Part shown: one piece after another, positions 9,081 through 17,774 of the stretch | How positions within the stretch are numbered: position 1 is the stretch's first letter | How the letters are laid out: every line of letters begins with the position of its first letter | Source of the DNA: Methanobacterium bryantii | Lineage (GTDB): Archaea > Methanobacteriota > Methanobacteria > Methanobacteriales > Methanobacteriaceae | Assembly: GCF_002287175.1 (NCBI RefSeq) | Contig: NZ_LMVM01000006.1 | Location: 1-45,605 of the forward strand | Direction: 5' to 3' | DNA: 45,605 nt | Notes under the pieces: generated by a model | The model's database searches: none | What the model was told of the DNA's origin: nothing | Seen by the model: only the letters and a program-made list of their open reading frames with translations | Translations under genes and position numbers: made by a program

Positions 9081-10334
9081 ATGAGTTATGATGTAAAAGA
9101 TATTTCACTTGCACCAGAAGGTAAGAAAAAAATAGACTGGGTACAAAGACATATGCCGGTTTTAGAGCATATAAAAGCAGAATATGAAAAAGAAAAACCA
9201 TTTAAAGGAATTAAGATAGCTTCGTGCTTGCATCTGGAACCTAAAACCATAAATTTAGGATTAACACTTTTAGCGGGCGGTGCTGAAGTTGCAATGACTG
9301 GATGTAATCCTCTTTCAACTCAAGATGATGCTACAGCTGCAGGGGCAACTATGGGCCTTAATATGTACGGCTGGAGAGAAGAAACCACAGAAGAATACTA
9401 TGAAACTATCCATAAAGTACTTGATCATGAGCCAGACATTTTAATTGATGATGGGGCAGATATGATATTTTTGGTACATAAGGAAAGACCAGAACTTATA
9501 GAAAATATAATGGGTGCATGTGAGGAAACCACCACTGGAATTCACAGGCTTAAGGCCATGGCCGAAGATAAAGCGTTAAAATTCCCAGTTATTGCTGTAA
9601 ATGATGCATATACTAAATATTTATTTGACAACAGATATGGAACTGGACAATCAACTTTTGATTCGATAATGGGTTCAACAAATGTCCTTATTGCAGGTAA
9701 AACTGTTGTTGTTTGTGGATACGGCTGGTGCGGCCGTGGTATCGCAATGAGGGCCAATGGTCTGGGTGCAAATGTTATTGTAACTGAAATAGACCCTATA
9801 AGGGCTTTAGAAGCAAGAATGGATGGATACAGGGTAATGAAAGTGGCAGAAGCAGTTAAATATGCAGATCTTCTTCTAACTGTTACTGGAGATATAGATG
9901 TAGTTACAAAAGAACACTTTAAAAATATGAAAGACGGTTGTATACTTGCAAATTCTGGGCATTTCAACGTAGAGATAAACAAGGGCGATCTTATGGATAT
10001 GGCTGTTAAACATGAACAGTTAAAACCAGATATTGAAGGCTTTGTTATGGAAGATGGAAGGGAATTTTATCTTCTTGCAGATGGAAGGCTTGTTAATTTA
10101 GCAGGGGAACGCGGCCAGGGCCATCCAGCAGAAATTATGGACATGAGTTTTGCAGTACAGGCATTATCAGCTAAACATCTTTTAGGGGCTAAATTAGAAA
10201 ATAAAGTTTATAAAGCTCCAGATGAAATTGATGATAGAGTCTCCAGACTAAAATTAAAGGCAATGAATATTGAAATAGATGAATTAAGCCCAAGACAGTC
10301 TGAATATCTTGCAAATTGGGAAGAAGGAACCTAA
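9081..10334 (+). CDS. ahcY: S-adenosylhomocysteine (or S-inosylhomocysteine) hydrolase
   Basis: 417 residues, the short archaeal/thermophile form. It reversibly splits the by-product of SAM-dependent methylation into homocysteine and a nucleoside, using bound NAD. Visible marks are 'CLHLEPKT' and 'CNPLSTQDD' in the substrate domain, 'DDGADM', the NAD-binding GYGWCGRG (213-220), and the C-terminal 'LAGERGQGHPAEIMDMSFA'. In Methanocaldococcus the homologue was reported to act on S-inosylhomocysteine, after deamination of SAH, so the natural substrate here may be that compound. AGGGTGA lies 6 bases before the ATG. Hairpin arrays flank the gene on both sides. Confidence 0.94.
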   Translation: MSYDVKDISLAPEGKKKIDWVQRHMPVLEHIKAEYEKEKPFKGIKIASCLHLEPKTINLGLTLLAGGAEVAMTGCNPLSTQDDATAAGATMGLNMYGWREETTEEYYETIHKVLDHEPDILIDDGADMIFLVHKERPELIENIMGACEETTTGIHRLKAMAEDKALKFPVIAVNDAYTKYLFDNRYGTGQSTFDSIMGSTNVLIAGKTVVVCGYGWCGRGIAMRANGLGANVIVTEIDPIRALEARMDGYRVMKVAEAVKYADLLLTVTGDIDVVTKEHFKNMKDGCILANSGHFNVEINKGDLMDMAVKHEQLKPDIEGFVMEDGREFYLLADGRLVNLAGERGQGHPAEIMDMSFAVQALSAKHLLGAKLENKVYKAPDEIDDRVSRLKLKAMNIEIDELSPRQSEYLANWEEGT

Positions 10335-10440
10335 AACTTTTCCTTATTTTTTATAATTTAAATCTAATTTTTTATAGTGAATAACCAAATATTTTTGGCT
10401 AGTTATCTATAAAAAGTTTGTTTATGTCTTTACATTTTTA

Positions 10441-10697
10441 GAAAAATCAAAGCTTACAAACACTGTCAAATCTTCGATTTGGCCCATGTAAAAAATTGAA
10501 AATTTTTTACGGAACATGATTTTGCAAACATGCACAAAACTTCGTTTTGTGCGGTTACGAAGCTATCAAAAATCTTTGATTTTTGATGCAACAAATCATA
10601 GATTTGCATGCTTTGCTTCGTAAACATCGAAAAACTTTGTTTTTCGAAAGCTTTGTGTTTGTGCTCCAAAATTCATAGAATTTTGAAAGATTTTCGA
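10441..10697. repeat. Hairpin array B: nested 3-nt-loop palindromes
   Basis: Seven palindromes in about 255 bases: CAAATC/TTC/GATTTG, GTAAAAAATT/GAA/AATTTTTTAC, GCACAAAAC/TTC/GTTTTGTGC, ATCAAAAATC/TTT/GATTTTTGAT, CAAATC/ATA/GATTTG, TCGAAAAAC/TTT/GTTTTTCGA and CAAAATTC/ATA/GAATTTTG. Two enclosing stems are clear. TTACGAAGC pairs with GCTTCGTAA around two of the hairpins. ACAAACAC near the left end pairs with GTGTTTGT near the right end around almost everything. The array fills the gap between ahcY and the DUF2119 gene. Confidence 0.85.
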
Positions 10698-10753
10698 ATA
10701 TCTAAAAAATAAGTTAAAAAGTATATTATTCACTATAAAAGAGGGTTTTACAG

Positions 10754-11368
10754 ATGGTGGTCTTTAAAAAGATAATAAATAAAGGATATAATCCTACACG
10801 TCTTTTTATTGGGGGAGTCCACGGGAAAGAAGGACTTACAACTATAGATGCCATTTCTAACATTTCTGAAAATGATGTTAAAAACGGCAACCTTACGATG
10901 TACAATTTTGATAAGAGTCCCTATATCAGCACACTTGACAGGCATTATTATGGTTCTAAGAGAGGTAAAGAGATCATATCTATAATTAGGGACATTAAAC
11001 CTGAAATGTATGTTGAACTCCACTGTTATAACTCAAACAGTTTTAGTAAGTTAACAAATTTAAACAGAAAGGAAAGTACTGGTGTTCCGCCGCTTATACA
11101 CCTTGAAAAAGGTGTTTTAATAGGTTCAACATCTCCTTACATTCGAACATCTTTATTTAAAGAATGGGATGTTTGTATAACACTTGAAATTCCATGTAAC
11201 TATTCAATTGAATCTCTTGAGGTTTATTTGAATGTAATGAAGGCTGTTGCAGGTTCGAAGGATAAATATGAATTGCTTGATAGGTTGAGGGCAGATTATC
11301 CCGAACAGGTTAAAACTGCAGCAAAATATGCTGTTGAGCTTTACTGGGATGGATATCCTCCATTATAA
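10754..11368 (+). CDS. DUF2119 family protein, possible zinc peptidase/deacylase fold
   Basis: 204 residues; the sequence fits my recollection of DUF2119, an archaeal family without an assigned function. The N-terminal 'FIGGVHGKEGLTT' gives His23-x-x-Glu26, and 'YVELHCYNS' supplies a second His at 90. This HxxE...H spacing is the zinc-binding layout of M14 carboxypeptidases and the succinylglutamate desuccinylase/aspartoacylase group. A metal-dependent amide or peptide hydrolase is therefore a reasonable inference, not a demonstrated function. AGAGGG 10 bases before the ATG serves as ribosome site. It starts right after hairpin array B. Confidence 0.75.
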   Translation: MVVFKKIINKGYNPTRLFIGGVHGKEGLTTIDAISNISENDVKNGNLTMYNFDKSPYISTLDRHYYGSKRGKEIISIIRDIKPEMYVELHCYNSNSFSKLTNLNRKESTGVPPLIHLEKGVLIGSTSPYIRTSLFKEWDVCITLEIPCNYSIESLEVYLNVMKAVAGSKDKYELLDRLRADYPEQVKTAAKYAVELYWDGYPPL

Positions 11369-11490
11369 TGCTTATTGAGCTTTAAATCACTTAAAATTTA
11401 TTTTTTTTGAGATATTGATTCAGGATCACAGATTCCCAATAATTAATAATTTATAAAAATATATTATTACTATATTGGGTGTGATTTAAA

Positions 11491-13464
11491 ATGAATTCAA
11501 ATCTTCAAAATCAATATGTGTCTAAATTACGGGCATTTTCTGAAATTTTAAGTATTTTTATCATTTTGATCAGTATTTTATTCCTTATGGGATGGGCATT
11601 TAATATTGAAATTCTTAAAACTCCAGGTTCTGATTTTTCTACTATTAAATCTAACACTGCTTTTTCTTTTCTTCTTATTGGTATAATCATATGGATTTTG
11701 CAAGAAAAACGAGTAAATTCTCGTAATATTTTAATTGCACGAATATTATCTTTAATTATTTTGTTAATTGGATCTTTTACTCTTTTTGAGTATATATCTG
11801 GTATTAATTTAGGTATAGATCAGATATTATTTATGGAACCTCATGGTGCTTTTCAAACGGGAGCTTTAAACAGGATGTCCCTGGTTGCGGTTTCAAGCTT
11901 CTTATTAATTAGTATTTCCCTTTTAACGATTGATAAGAAAGAAAAGGGAAATTTTCATATTTTTCAGTTATTAATTATTCTTGTGGGCCTTGTATCATTT
12001 CTTATTGTTTTAGGATATTTTTACCAAACAACAATTTATCCTATTTTGAACACAACAGCACCATCTCTTTATGGATCTGTTATGTTATTCATTATTTTTC
12101 TGGCAATTATTGCCTCTCGTCCAGATAAAGGTTTTATGAAAATATTAACAAGCAAAGGTGTCGCTGGTGTTTTCGCACGGAGAATAATACCCAGTATCAT
12201 TATTATTCCTTTGATTTTAGGATGGTTAAGACTTTTGGGAGAACATATGGGATTATATGATGCTGAATTTGGAACTGCAATTACCATATTTTTTACTATC
12301 TTAATCTTAGCAATTTTAGTCTGGTTAAGTATTGTATCAATTGATAATATCGATGTGAAAAGATTCCAAGCTGAAGAAAATATTAAAAGGCAAGCTGAAT
12401 TGATAAACCTTACCCATGATGCTATTTTTGTTCGCAACATGGACGATGAAATTACTTTTTGGAATAAGGGCTCTGAAGAAACTTACGGTTGGAGTCAGGA
12501 AGAGGCACTGGGAAAAGTCACCCATAAACTACTACATGCTGAGTATCCAAAACCTTTAGATGAAATCCAGGAGGATGTTTTAAACTATGGACAGTGGGAT
12601 GGGGAATTAATTCATAAAAAAAGAAATGGGGACATTATTACGGTATTGAGTAGATGGTCACTACAAAAATATGAAAATGGAAAACCTTTAGGTTTTTTAG
12701 AGGTCAATACTGACATAACTAAACGTAAAGAAGCTCAAAATAAATTTAAAGAACTTGTAGATGAATTAAGACGTTCCAATTATGAACTTCAGCAGTTCAC
12801 GTTCATTACATCTCATGATTTACAGGAACCACTTCGAAATATTGCAAGTTTTTCACAACTATTGGAGCGACGTTATAAAGGTAAACTGGATAGTAGTGCT
12901 GATGAATATATTGATTTTATTGTTGATGGAGCAATGAGGATGAAGGAGATGATTCAGGGTTTACTGGAATATTCTCTTGTTGGAAAAGGTGAAAACTTTC
13001 AACCGACAGATGTTAATGAAACCATTGATATTGTTTTATCTAATCTTAAAAGGTTAATTGATGAAAATGAAGCTGAGATAACTCATGAAAGGCTTCCTAC
13101 TGTAACGGCTGATTCTAGACAGTTGGTTCAGATATTCCAGAATCTTATAGGAAACGCCATTAAATTTAAAAGGCCAGAAACACAGCCAAAAATCAACATT
13201 TCGGCACATCTAGATACAAAAAAGAAGGAATATATATTTTCAGTCTCTGATAATGGAATTGGAATTGAAAAACAGTACAGTACCCAAATTTTTGATATTT
13301 TCAAACGGTTACATACAATTGATGAGTATAGGGGGATAGGTATCGGTCTTGCAATCTGTAAACGGATCGTTGAACGCCATGGAGGGAAAATTTGGGTTAA
13401 ATCGGAATATGGTTTAGGTTCAACCTTTTATTTCACAATTCCAATTAACCATCTAAATTCTTAA
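11491..13464 (+). CDS. Sensor histidine kinase, 8-TM sensor + PAS
   Basis: 657 residues. About eight membrane helices occupy residues 15-285 and form a membrane sensor I cannot assign to a named family. A PAS domain (about 300-412) follows, with the typical closing 'EVNTDITKRKEA'. Next come a HisKA dimerisation domain with the phospho-acceptor His442 in 'ITSHDLQEPLRN' and an HATPase domain (about 540-652) with N-box NLIGNAIKF, DNGIGIE and GIGIGLAICKRI. All kinase boxes are intact. No response regulator is adjacent, so it is an orphan here; the regulators at 22.4 and 23.9 kb are possible partners. GGTGTGAT lies 7 bases before the ATG. Confidence 0.9.
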   Translation: MNSNLQNQYVSKLRAFSEILSIFIILISILFLMGWAFNIEILKTPGSDFSTIKSNTAFSFLLIGIIIWILQEKRVNSRNILIARILSLIILLIGSFTLFEYISGINLGIDQILFMEPHGAFQTGALNRMSLVAVSSFLLISISLLTIDKKEKGNFHIFQLLIILVGLVSFLIVLGYFYQTTIYPILNTTAPSLYGSVMLFIIFLAIIASRPDKGFMKILTSKGVAGVFARRIIPSIIIIPLILGWLRLLGEHMGLYDAEFGTAITIFFTILILAILVWLSIVSIDNIDVKRFQAEENIKRQAELINLTHDAIFVRNMDDEITFWNKGSEETYGWSQEEALGKVTHKLLHAEYPKPLDEIQEDVLNYGQWDGELIHKKRNGDIITVLSRWSLQKYENGKPLGFLEVNTDITKRKEAQNKFKELVDELRRSNYELQQFTFITSHDLQEPLRNIASFSQLLERRYKGKLDSSADEYIDFIVDGAMRMKEMIQGLLEYSLVGKGENFQPTDVNETIDIVLSNLKRLIDENEAEITHERLPTVTADSRQLVQIFQNLIGNAIKFKRPETQPKINISAHLDTKKKEYIFSVSDNGIGIEKQYSTQIFDIFKRLHTIDEYRGIGIGLAICKRIVERHGGKIWVKSEYGLGSTFYFTIPINHLNS

Positions 13465-13515
13465 AAAGAGAATGCTAACAGCATATCTTTTAAAAAAGTT
13501 TAGAAAAGAAAAAAA

Positions 13516-15591
13516 TTAATTTTCAATGCCTTTTCTAACCTCTTCAAGGAATTTTGTCTGGCCAATTCTTTTCATGGTTGCAGCTAGCCGTTCTCTTTGC
13601 GGTTTATCAGCATATTTATCATAAACCTTGAGAACATTATCTATATAGTCTATTATTTCACCAATACTTTTAACTTTAGTGCTGACACCTTCAACCAGCT
13701 CCCTTCCAGCTTTACCTCCTATATAAAGCATGAATCCTTCTTCTTTAACTTCCCTTGCTTTGTGCGGACACGCATTTAAACATTTTCCACAGCCAACACA
13801 GATATTATAGTTGGTGTAAGATTTGTCTCCCCTGATATTAATGGCTTCAACTTTACAAACTTCTGAACATCTTCCACAGCCGTTACATTCATTTTCATTA
13901 GTTTCTGGGAATTTTATACCTGCTATTCCTGTATCATGTATCTGTGGCCTCATGCACTTATTTGGGCACCCGCTCACTGCAATTTTGAATTTATATGGGG
14001 TAGGTCTCTCTTTGAATTTATCTTCTATAATCTCACATATTCTGGTTGTATCTATAAGTCCGCTGCCGCAGTTTTCTTTACCAGGACAGGCAAGTGTTGC
14101 CCTGACAAGTGGACCTTCTGAACCAGTTACAAGGTTAATTTCATTGAGTTTAGTAACAACATCTTCAATATCAAATCCATTTATGCCGTGGAGTTCATAT
14201 GCCCCTCTATTTGTTAACTTGATCCTGGCATTATATTTTTCTGCTATATCTGCAACTTCTTTTATTTCTTCTGTGGTGTACCATCCGGCTGGTTTTGCCC
14301 TGATCCTGATGAAATAAGTGCCATCAGCCCTTTTTGAAACACCTGCATAATCTGAAGCCCAGTAAAAGGATATATATTCATCATTTTCTTTTCTTCTATT
14401 TACTTCTTTCTGGAACCTCTTTTGTTTAAAACCCTGAAGTTTTTCAATTTCTTCAACTTCTACACCTTTTTGAAGATCTAAAGCGTTTTTTATTTCCTCA
14501 CCTTTTTTGGTCCTTATTATGAGGGTTGAATATCCATTAGGGCTTCCGACAGAACCAATTGAAACATCTGCAAGCTCAGCATCGAAATCTTTGCACATTT
14601 TACAGCCTGCACAGAGCTCTATTTTCTTTAAATCTATTTTTTTCTCTTCTCCATTTGTATATACTAGAAGTTTACCTTTTTTAACGTTGAATTTTTCAAC
14701 ATTTTCCATTTTTATATTATTCTCTTCTAATATCTCCTTCATGTTTCCATAGTCAAATTTTTCTGTACAGAAAAGCCCTATTAGGTACTCAATTTTTGGA
14801 ATTTTTACAGGTTTACCGGTTCTTCCAAGTTCCTCTTCATGCTTTGCAAGGTATGGGAAATACTGAAGTTTCCTAAGCCCGTTTATCTGGCAGGGTAGTG
14901 CAACGATTGCTACTTTTTCGAGGCCCATTTCACCTGCTGTTTTCAGCGCTTCAAGGGTGGATATTGCATATTTAGATTTTGATGTTTTAAGTAAATCATC
15001 AGCACTTTGAACTATTAATGAAACAGGTTTCCAGTATTCATCACCAACTACAATGGCACCTTCTATCTTTTTTACATGGAGAAGATGTTTTAAAAAGGCG
15101 GTTACTGCGCCGCCGTCCTGTCCTTCAGAGGATCCCCTTCCATAATAAAGATCTTTTTCAAATTTTTCCCTTAATTTTATTTGATATTTTCCTGATGAAA
15201 CCCTTGGACAAACCTCAAAACACATTCCATGGCCGTTTCGTAGACATTCTTCTGTTAGTTGAGGTCTACCTTCAAAGGTAAGTATGTTATTTGGGCAGAT
15301 TACAGTACATGTACCACATTTAGCGCACATATCACTTTCAACTATTTTTTCAAGTTTCCAGATATTTTCTTTATTTATCTGGCTTTTTGGATACATTTTG
15401 GCCAGTTTTTCGGGAGGTTCCATCATTAAAATTGCTTCACGAATTATAGTTTTATCAACTTCTACATTTTTTGCTGCTGCAATGGCATCTGCAATGTCTA
15501 AAATATGGGATTTAAGTTCTTCACCCACTTCTTTTTGCTGATTTGGACTCATATTCTTTGTTACTTTATCTATATAATTGTTAATGTACAT
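13516..15591 (-). CDS. fsr: F420-dependent sulfite reductase-like protein (Fsr-type) with extra N-terminal helical domain
   Basis: 691 residues. Order: a helical extension (1-70) resembling the HAAS/DUF1700 domains that accompany PadR regulators; 4Fe-4S motifs (C89/92/95/99 and C116/124/128); an FrhB/FpoF-type F420H2-oxidising domain (about 135-375); then a siroheme sulfite reductase half with C502-x5-C508 and C542-x3-C546 (GCPNKC). Two more 4Fe-4S clusters (C569-579 and C598-608) are inserted near its end. Classical Fsr reduces sulfite to sulfide with F420H2 and is about 620 residues. Fsr-like subgroups differ in substrate pocket, so sulfite is likely but not certain. The ATG directly follows the padR TGA. 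Confidence 0.85.
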   Translation of the reverse strand: MYINNYIDKVTKNMSPNQQKEVGEELKSHILDIADAIAAAKNVEVDKTIIREAILMMEPPEKLAKMYPKSQINKENIWKLEKIVESDMCAKCGTCTVICPNNILTFEGRPQLTEECLRNGHGMCFEVCPRVSSGKYQIKLREKFEKDLYYGRGSSEGQDGGAVTAFLKHLLHVKKIEGAIVVGDEYWKPVSLIVQSADDLLKTSKSKYAISTLEALKTAGEMGLEKVAIVALPCQINGLRKLQYFPYLAKHEEELGRTGKPVKIPKIEYLIGLFCTEKFDYGNMKEILEENNIKMENVEKFNVKKGKLLVYTNGEEKKIDLKKIELCAGCKMCKDFDAELADVSIGSVGSPNGYSTLIIRTKKGEEIKNALDLQKGVEVEEIEKLQGFKQKRFQKEVNRRKENDEYISFYWASDYAGVSKRADGTYFIRIRAKPAGWYTTEEIKEVADIAEKYNARIKLTNRGAYELHGINGFDIEDVVTKLNEINLVTGSEGPLVRATLACPGKENCGSGLIDTTRICEIIEDKFKERPTPYKFKIAVSGCPNKCMRPQIHDTGIAGIKFPETNENECNGCGRCSEVCKVEAINIRGDKSYTNYNICVGCGKCLNACPHKAREVKEEGFMLYIGGKAGRELVEGVSTKVKSIGEIIDYIDNVLKVYDKYADKPQRERLAATMKRIGQTKFLEEVRKGIEN

Positions 15592-15939
15592 TCAGTCACC
15601 TTTTTTAGAATCCATATTAATTTCAAATTGTTCAACATTCGTGTTTATTGATTTAAAAAATTCCAGCCAGTTTTTTCGAACTTCTCTGCCGTATTCTGTT
15701 ATTTGATAATATTTCCGCGGTCTTGAATCTGCAGTGTCCCAACGGCTGGAAACCAGTTTTTCATTTTCGAGACGTTTAAGCAGGGGGTATAAAGTGCCTT
15801 CTTCAATTTTAAGCTCTGAATTTTTGAGGCTTTTAGTTATATCATACCCATAACGCTCTTTTTCGAGTAAACACATTACAGCAATCTGTATGGCTCCTCT
15901 CCTCATTTCAGTCTCGAATCTTTTGGATATGCGGCCCAT
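15592..15939 (-). CDS. PadR family transcriptional regulator
   Basis: 115 residues from ATG 15937-15939. A longer reading from a TTG at 15972 would place coding sequence inside the promoter, and GAGGA lies 9 bases before this ATG. It is a winged-helix protein with the PadR hallmarks 'ILCLLEKERYGYDI'-like helix (here AVMCLLEKERYGYDITKSL), 'IEEGTLYPLLKRLE' and the wing 'DSRPRKYYQITEYG', then a short C-terminal dimerisation helix. PadR proteins repress adjacent genes and release on binding small ligands. It is the first gene of a two-gene operon: its TGA is followed at once by the ATG of the sulfite reductase-like gene. It probably represses its own operon. Confidence 0.9.
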   Translation of the reverse strand: MGRISKRFETEMRRGAIQIAVMCLLEKERYGYDITKSLKNSELKIEEGTLYPLLKRLENEKLVSSRWDTADSRPRKYYQITEYGREVRKNWLEFFKSINTNVEQFEINMDSKKGD

Positions 15940-15960
15940 TTTATATATTCCTCGCAATAC

Positions 15961-16020
15961 TTTGTAGTACAATAATCTATGTGGTACATGATACTTGGTG
16001 CTACATAGTATATAAAAATA
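15961..16020 (-). promoter_or_regulatory. padR-fsr promoter with probable PadR operator
   Basis: On the minus strand, a TATA box (TTTTTATATACTA, about 16008-16020) is followed at once by three TGTA-N-N-ACA-like motifs: around 15997-16008, 15979-15989 and TTGTACTACAA at 15962-15972 (perfect palindrome). The first two form an imperfect inverted repeat (CTATGTGGTAC at 15977-15987 against GTGCTACATAG at 15998-16008, 9 of 11 matching). The operators cover the expected transcription start, the right place for a repressor. Confidence 0.6.
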
Positions 16021-16303
16021 TTGATGAAACTTAAGTTTTAAGACGAGTAATATTTTTTTAAAATCATAATTTCATGATTTTAATAGCTTTACAGCTAATT
16101 TGGATAAAATAATTGCTTAATTCAAGAATTAAATGCTTATTTTTCTTTATTTGTTGAAATTAGTTATAGATCTAATAATTTAAAGTAGGTGAATATTAAC
16201 TGAATTTAGTTTGAGTTTTAGATGATATGAATTAAATTTTGAGGATTAGGACTAGACACAGTTATAATCAAAAAATATTATAAAAATAAAAAAGTTGTAA
16301 TTA
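16021..16303. other. Intergenic region with one palindrome
   Basis: Between the padR promoter and the first secreted paralogue. AAAATCAT/AATTTC/ATGATTTT forms an 8-bp hairpin at about 16060-16081. I see no gene. Confidence 0.4.
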
Positions 16304-16711
16304 TCAAATAGTTGTAATTTCGTGCTTGAATACTCTCCAGTAGTATTGTGCTGCGGTTAATTTTGTTTTAGCATAATTAACAGTTGTGCCTCCATCTACA
16401 CCATCGTTCCAGTCTGTAATTTTAACGCTGTTTTTGGTGACTTTTGCAATGGTATCTATCTCATGGATTTCGATATAGTATTTGTTAGTTTTAGGGTTTT
16501 TTGTCCAGTAATTTATGTATATTTTTATGAAATTGTTGTTTATTTTGCCATTTTTTTGATATTGATACGCTTTCCATGTTATTTTTTCACATGCACTATA
16601 TTGAATTGTGCCGTGGTCTACTACTTTTACCGCTGCTGCGGGTTCTGCAAACTGGAAACCAACAAGAACTACAAATAATGTTATTATAGCTGCAAGTATA
16701 TTTTTATTCAC
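16304..16711 (-). CDS. Secreted protein, paralogue 1
   Basis: 135 residues from a GTG start at 16709-16711. That start is chosen over the ATG four codons upstream because GGGTGA lies just before it and because it gives exactly the length and alignment of the neighbouring paralogue. A signal peptide ends in 'FAEPAAA', so the mature protein starts near 'VKVVDHG'. The mature domain is beta-rich, full of Tyr, Trp, Thr and Lys, and closes with 'KTKLTAAQYYWRVFK'. I do not recognise the family. The signal, the KVVDHG start and the TKLTA-QYYWRV end are shared with the gene at 16.9-17.3 kb, so these are tandem duplicates. Confidence 0.75.
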   Translation of the reverse strand: MNKNILAAIITLFVVLVGFQFAEPAAAVKVVDHGTIQYSACEKITWKAYQYQKNGKINNNFIKIYINYWTKNPKTNKYYIEIHEIDTIAKVTKNSVKITDWNDGVDGGTTVNYAKTKLTAAQYYWRVFKHEITTI

Positions 16712-16938
16712 GTTTTCACCCATTTATATCATATAATAATGTTTATTGCTACTTAAAAACTTAAATATATATCTATTTTTTTAAATGGTTACAATTATGT
16801 GTCTTAATGCTTCCCTGGTAATATTTTTAAGAGTTAAATTTGGTATTATCTTGAATAATGATTATTTATGGTTATACTTTTCTTTTTAACTCTGTAATTT
16901 GAAAATTAAAAAAAAATAATTTATTGAGTTACTGGTTT

Positions 16939-17346
16939 TTACTCGTACCAATTAAAGAGTTTTGCCCTGTAAACTCTCCAGTAGTATTGTGATGCAGTTA
17001 GTTTTGTTTTTTTGTAATTTAACGAGTAAACAGAAGGTTCTAGAATATCCTGCACATCTCTAATTTTTATGGTGTCTTTGCTTACTTTTGCAAGGGTGAT
17101 GGTATTTTTGTATCCGTATGTGTATTTTGAGTCAAATTTCCAGCGGGTAACAACTACAGTTTTCACGAAATCGTTATTGTACTGGTACGTTGTCCATGTG
17201 TTTTGTCTCCACATACCCTGTGTTTTGTCCCATTTATAAGAAACACCGTGGTCTACTACTTTTGCTGCTGCTGCGGGTTCTGCAAACTGGAATCCAACAA
17301 AAACTGCAAATAAAACAGTTAAAACCATAATTGATTTTTTATCCAT
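16939..17346 (-). CDS. Secreted protein, paralogue 2
   Basis: 135 residues with a signal peptide ending 'FAEPAAA' and a mature start at about 'AKVVDHGVSYKWD'. The middle diverges strongly from its neighbour, but the last third is kept ('KKTKLTASQYYWRVYRA'). The family is unknown; the pattern (conserved ends, variable centre, export signal) suggests a surface or secreted binding protein. AAGGTGA lies 4 bases before the ATG. Its leader is unusual: promoter block u1 lies about 120-165 bases upstream and a perfect 12-bp hairpin (17395-17432) lies between promoter and gene. Confidence 0.75.
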   Translation of the reverse strand: MDKKSIMVLTVLFAVFVGFQFAEPAAAAKVVDHGVSYKWDKTQGMWRQNTWTTYQYNNDFVKTVVVTRWKFDSKYTYGYKNTITLAKVSKDTIKIRDVQDILEPSVYSLNYKKTKLTASQYYWRVYRAKLFNWYE

Positions 17347-17394
17347 ATTTTCACCTTTTTTACTTAGTCAAGACTTATTTTTTTCTCAAGGGGA

Positions 17395-17432
17395 TTGGAT
17401 AGGGTTTGATAGGGAGAGGCAACCCTATCCAA
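17395..17432 (-). ncRNA. Leader hairpin with C-rich loop (copy u1)
   Basis: TTGGATAGGGTT (17395-17406) pairs perfectly with AACCCTATCCAA (17421-17432), a 12-bp stem. Read as minus-strand RNA the 14-base loop is GCCUCUCCCUAUCA. It lies in the predicted 5' leader of secreted paralogue 2. The flanking AAGGGGATTG is shared with the hairpin at 32.6 kb, and the stem sequence is related to those at 30.2 and 32.6 kb. Confidence 0.6.
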
Positions 17433-17467
17433 CTGAATCTGGATTTAAATATGCATGTACCAATTTA

Positions 17468-17511
17468 CATGTCAAAGTATAATGTAACATTTTAAATATA
17501 TAAAGTTTTCT
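17468..17511 (-). promoter_or_regulatory. Shared promoter/operator block u1
   Basis: Minus-strand order: AGAAAAC (BRE-like), TTTATATA, then AATGTTACATTATAC, ending near GACATG. It aligns without gaps to u2 (24922-24964), u3 (30283-30326), u4 (32677-32720) and, less closely, u5 (29864-29907). It should start transcription near 17480, toward the secreted paralogue. Confidence 0.65.
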
Positions 17512-17732
17512 ATTATTAAAAGATTTAGATTAAAATTAAAAGAGCCTTTAAAACCGTATTTTAATGGAATTAACTTATTAATACTAATTTTATTAAGTTA
17601 TATTTGGTATATGCTGATTATTTGTATTTATCCTTTAAATTTTACCAAAAATACCTTAAACAAAGAATATGGTACTGTTATGTTGAATAGTGATCTTTAT
17701 ATTTTAATCCTCAAAATTCCTTCTAAAAACAC

Positions 17733-17774
17733 AAATTTTAAATATATTAAATGTTACATTTTAATTTAAACATG
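17733..17774 (+). promoter_or_regulatory. Shared promoter/operator block u7 (plus strand)
   Basis: TTTAAATATATT followed by AATGTTACATTTTAA, the same operator core as u1 but on the opposite strand. It sits immediately before an ATG at 17772 and the chagasin-like ORF. The spacing would give a very short or absent leader at that ATG. Confidence 0.5.

Noticed and set aside
10466..10669. 67-residue open frame in array B
   Set aside because: Same reason: an artefact of hairpin sequence without start signals.
11491..13464. Naming the kinase sensor as a MASE or other known membrane sensor domain
   Set aside because: The helix pattern is suggestive, but I see no motif that decides among families.
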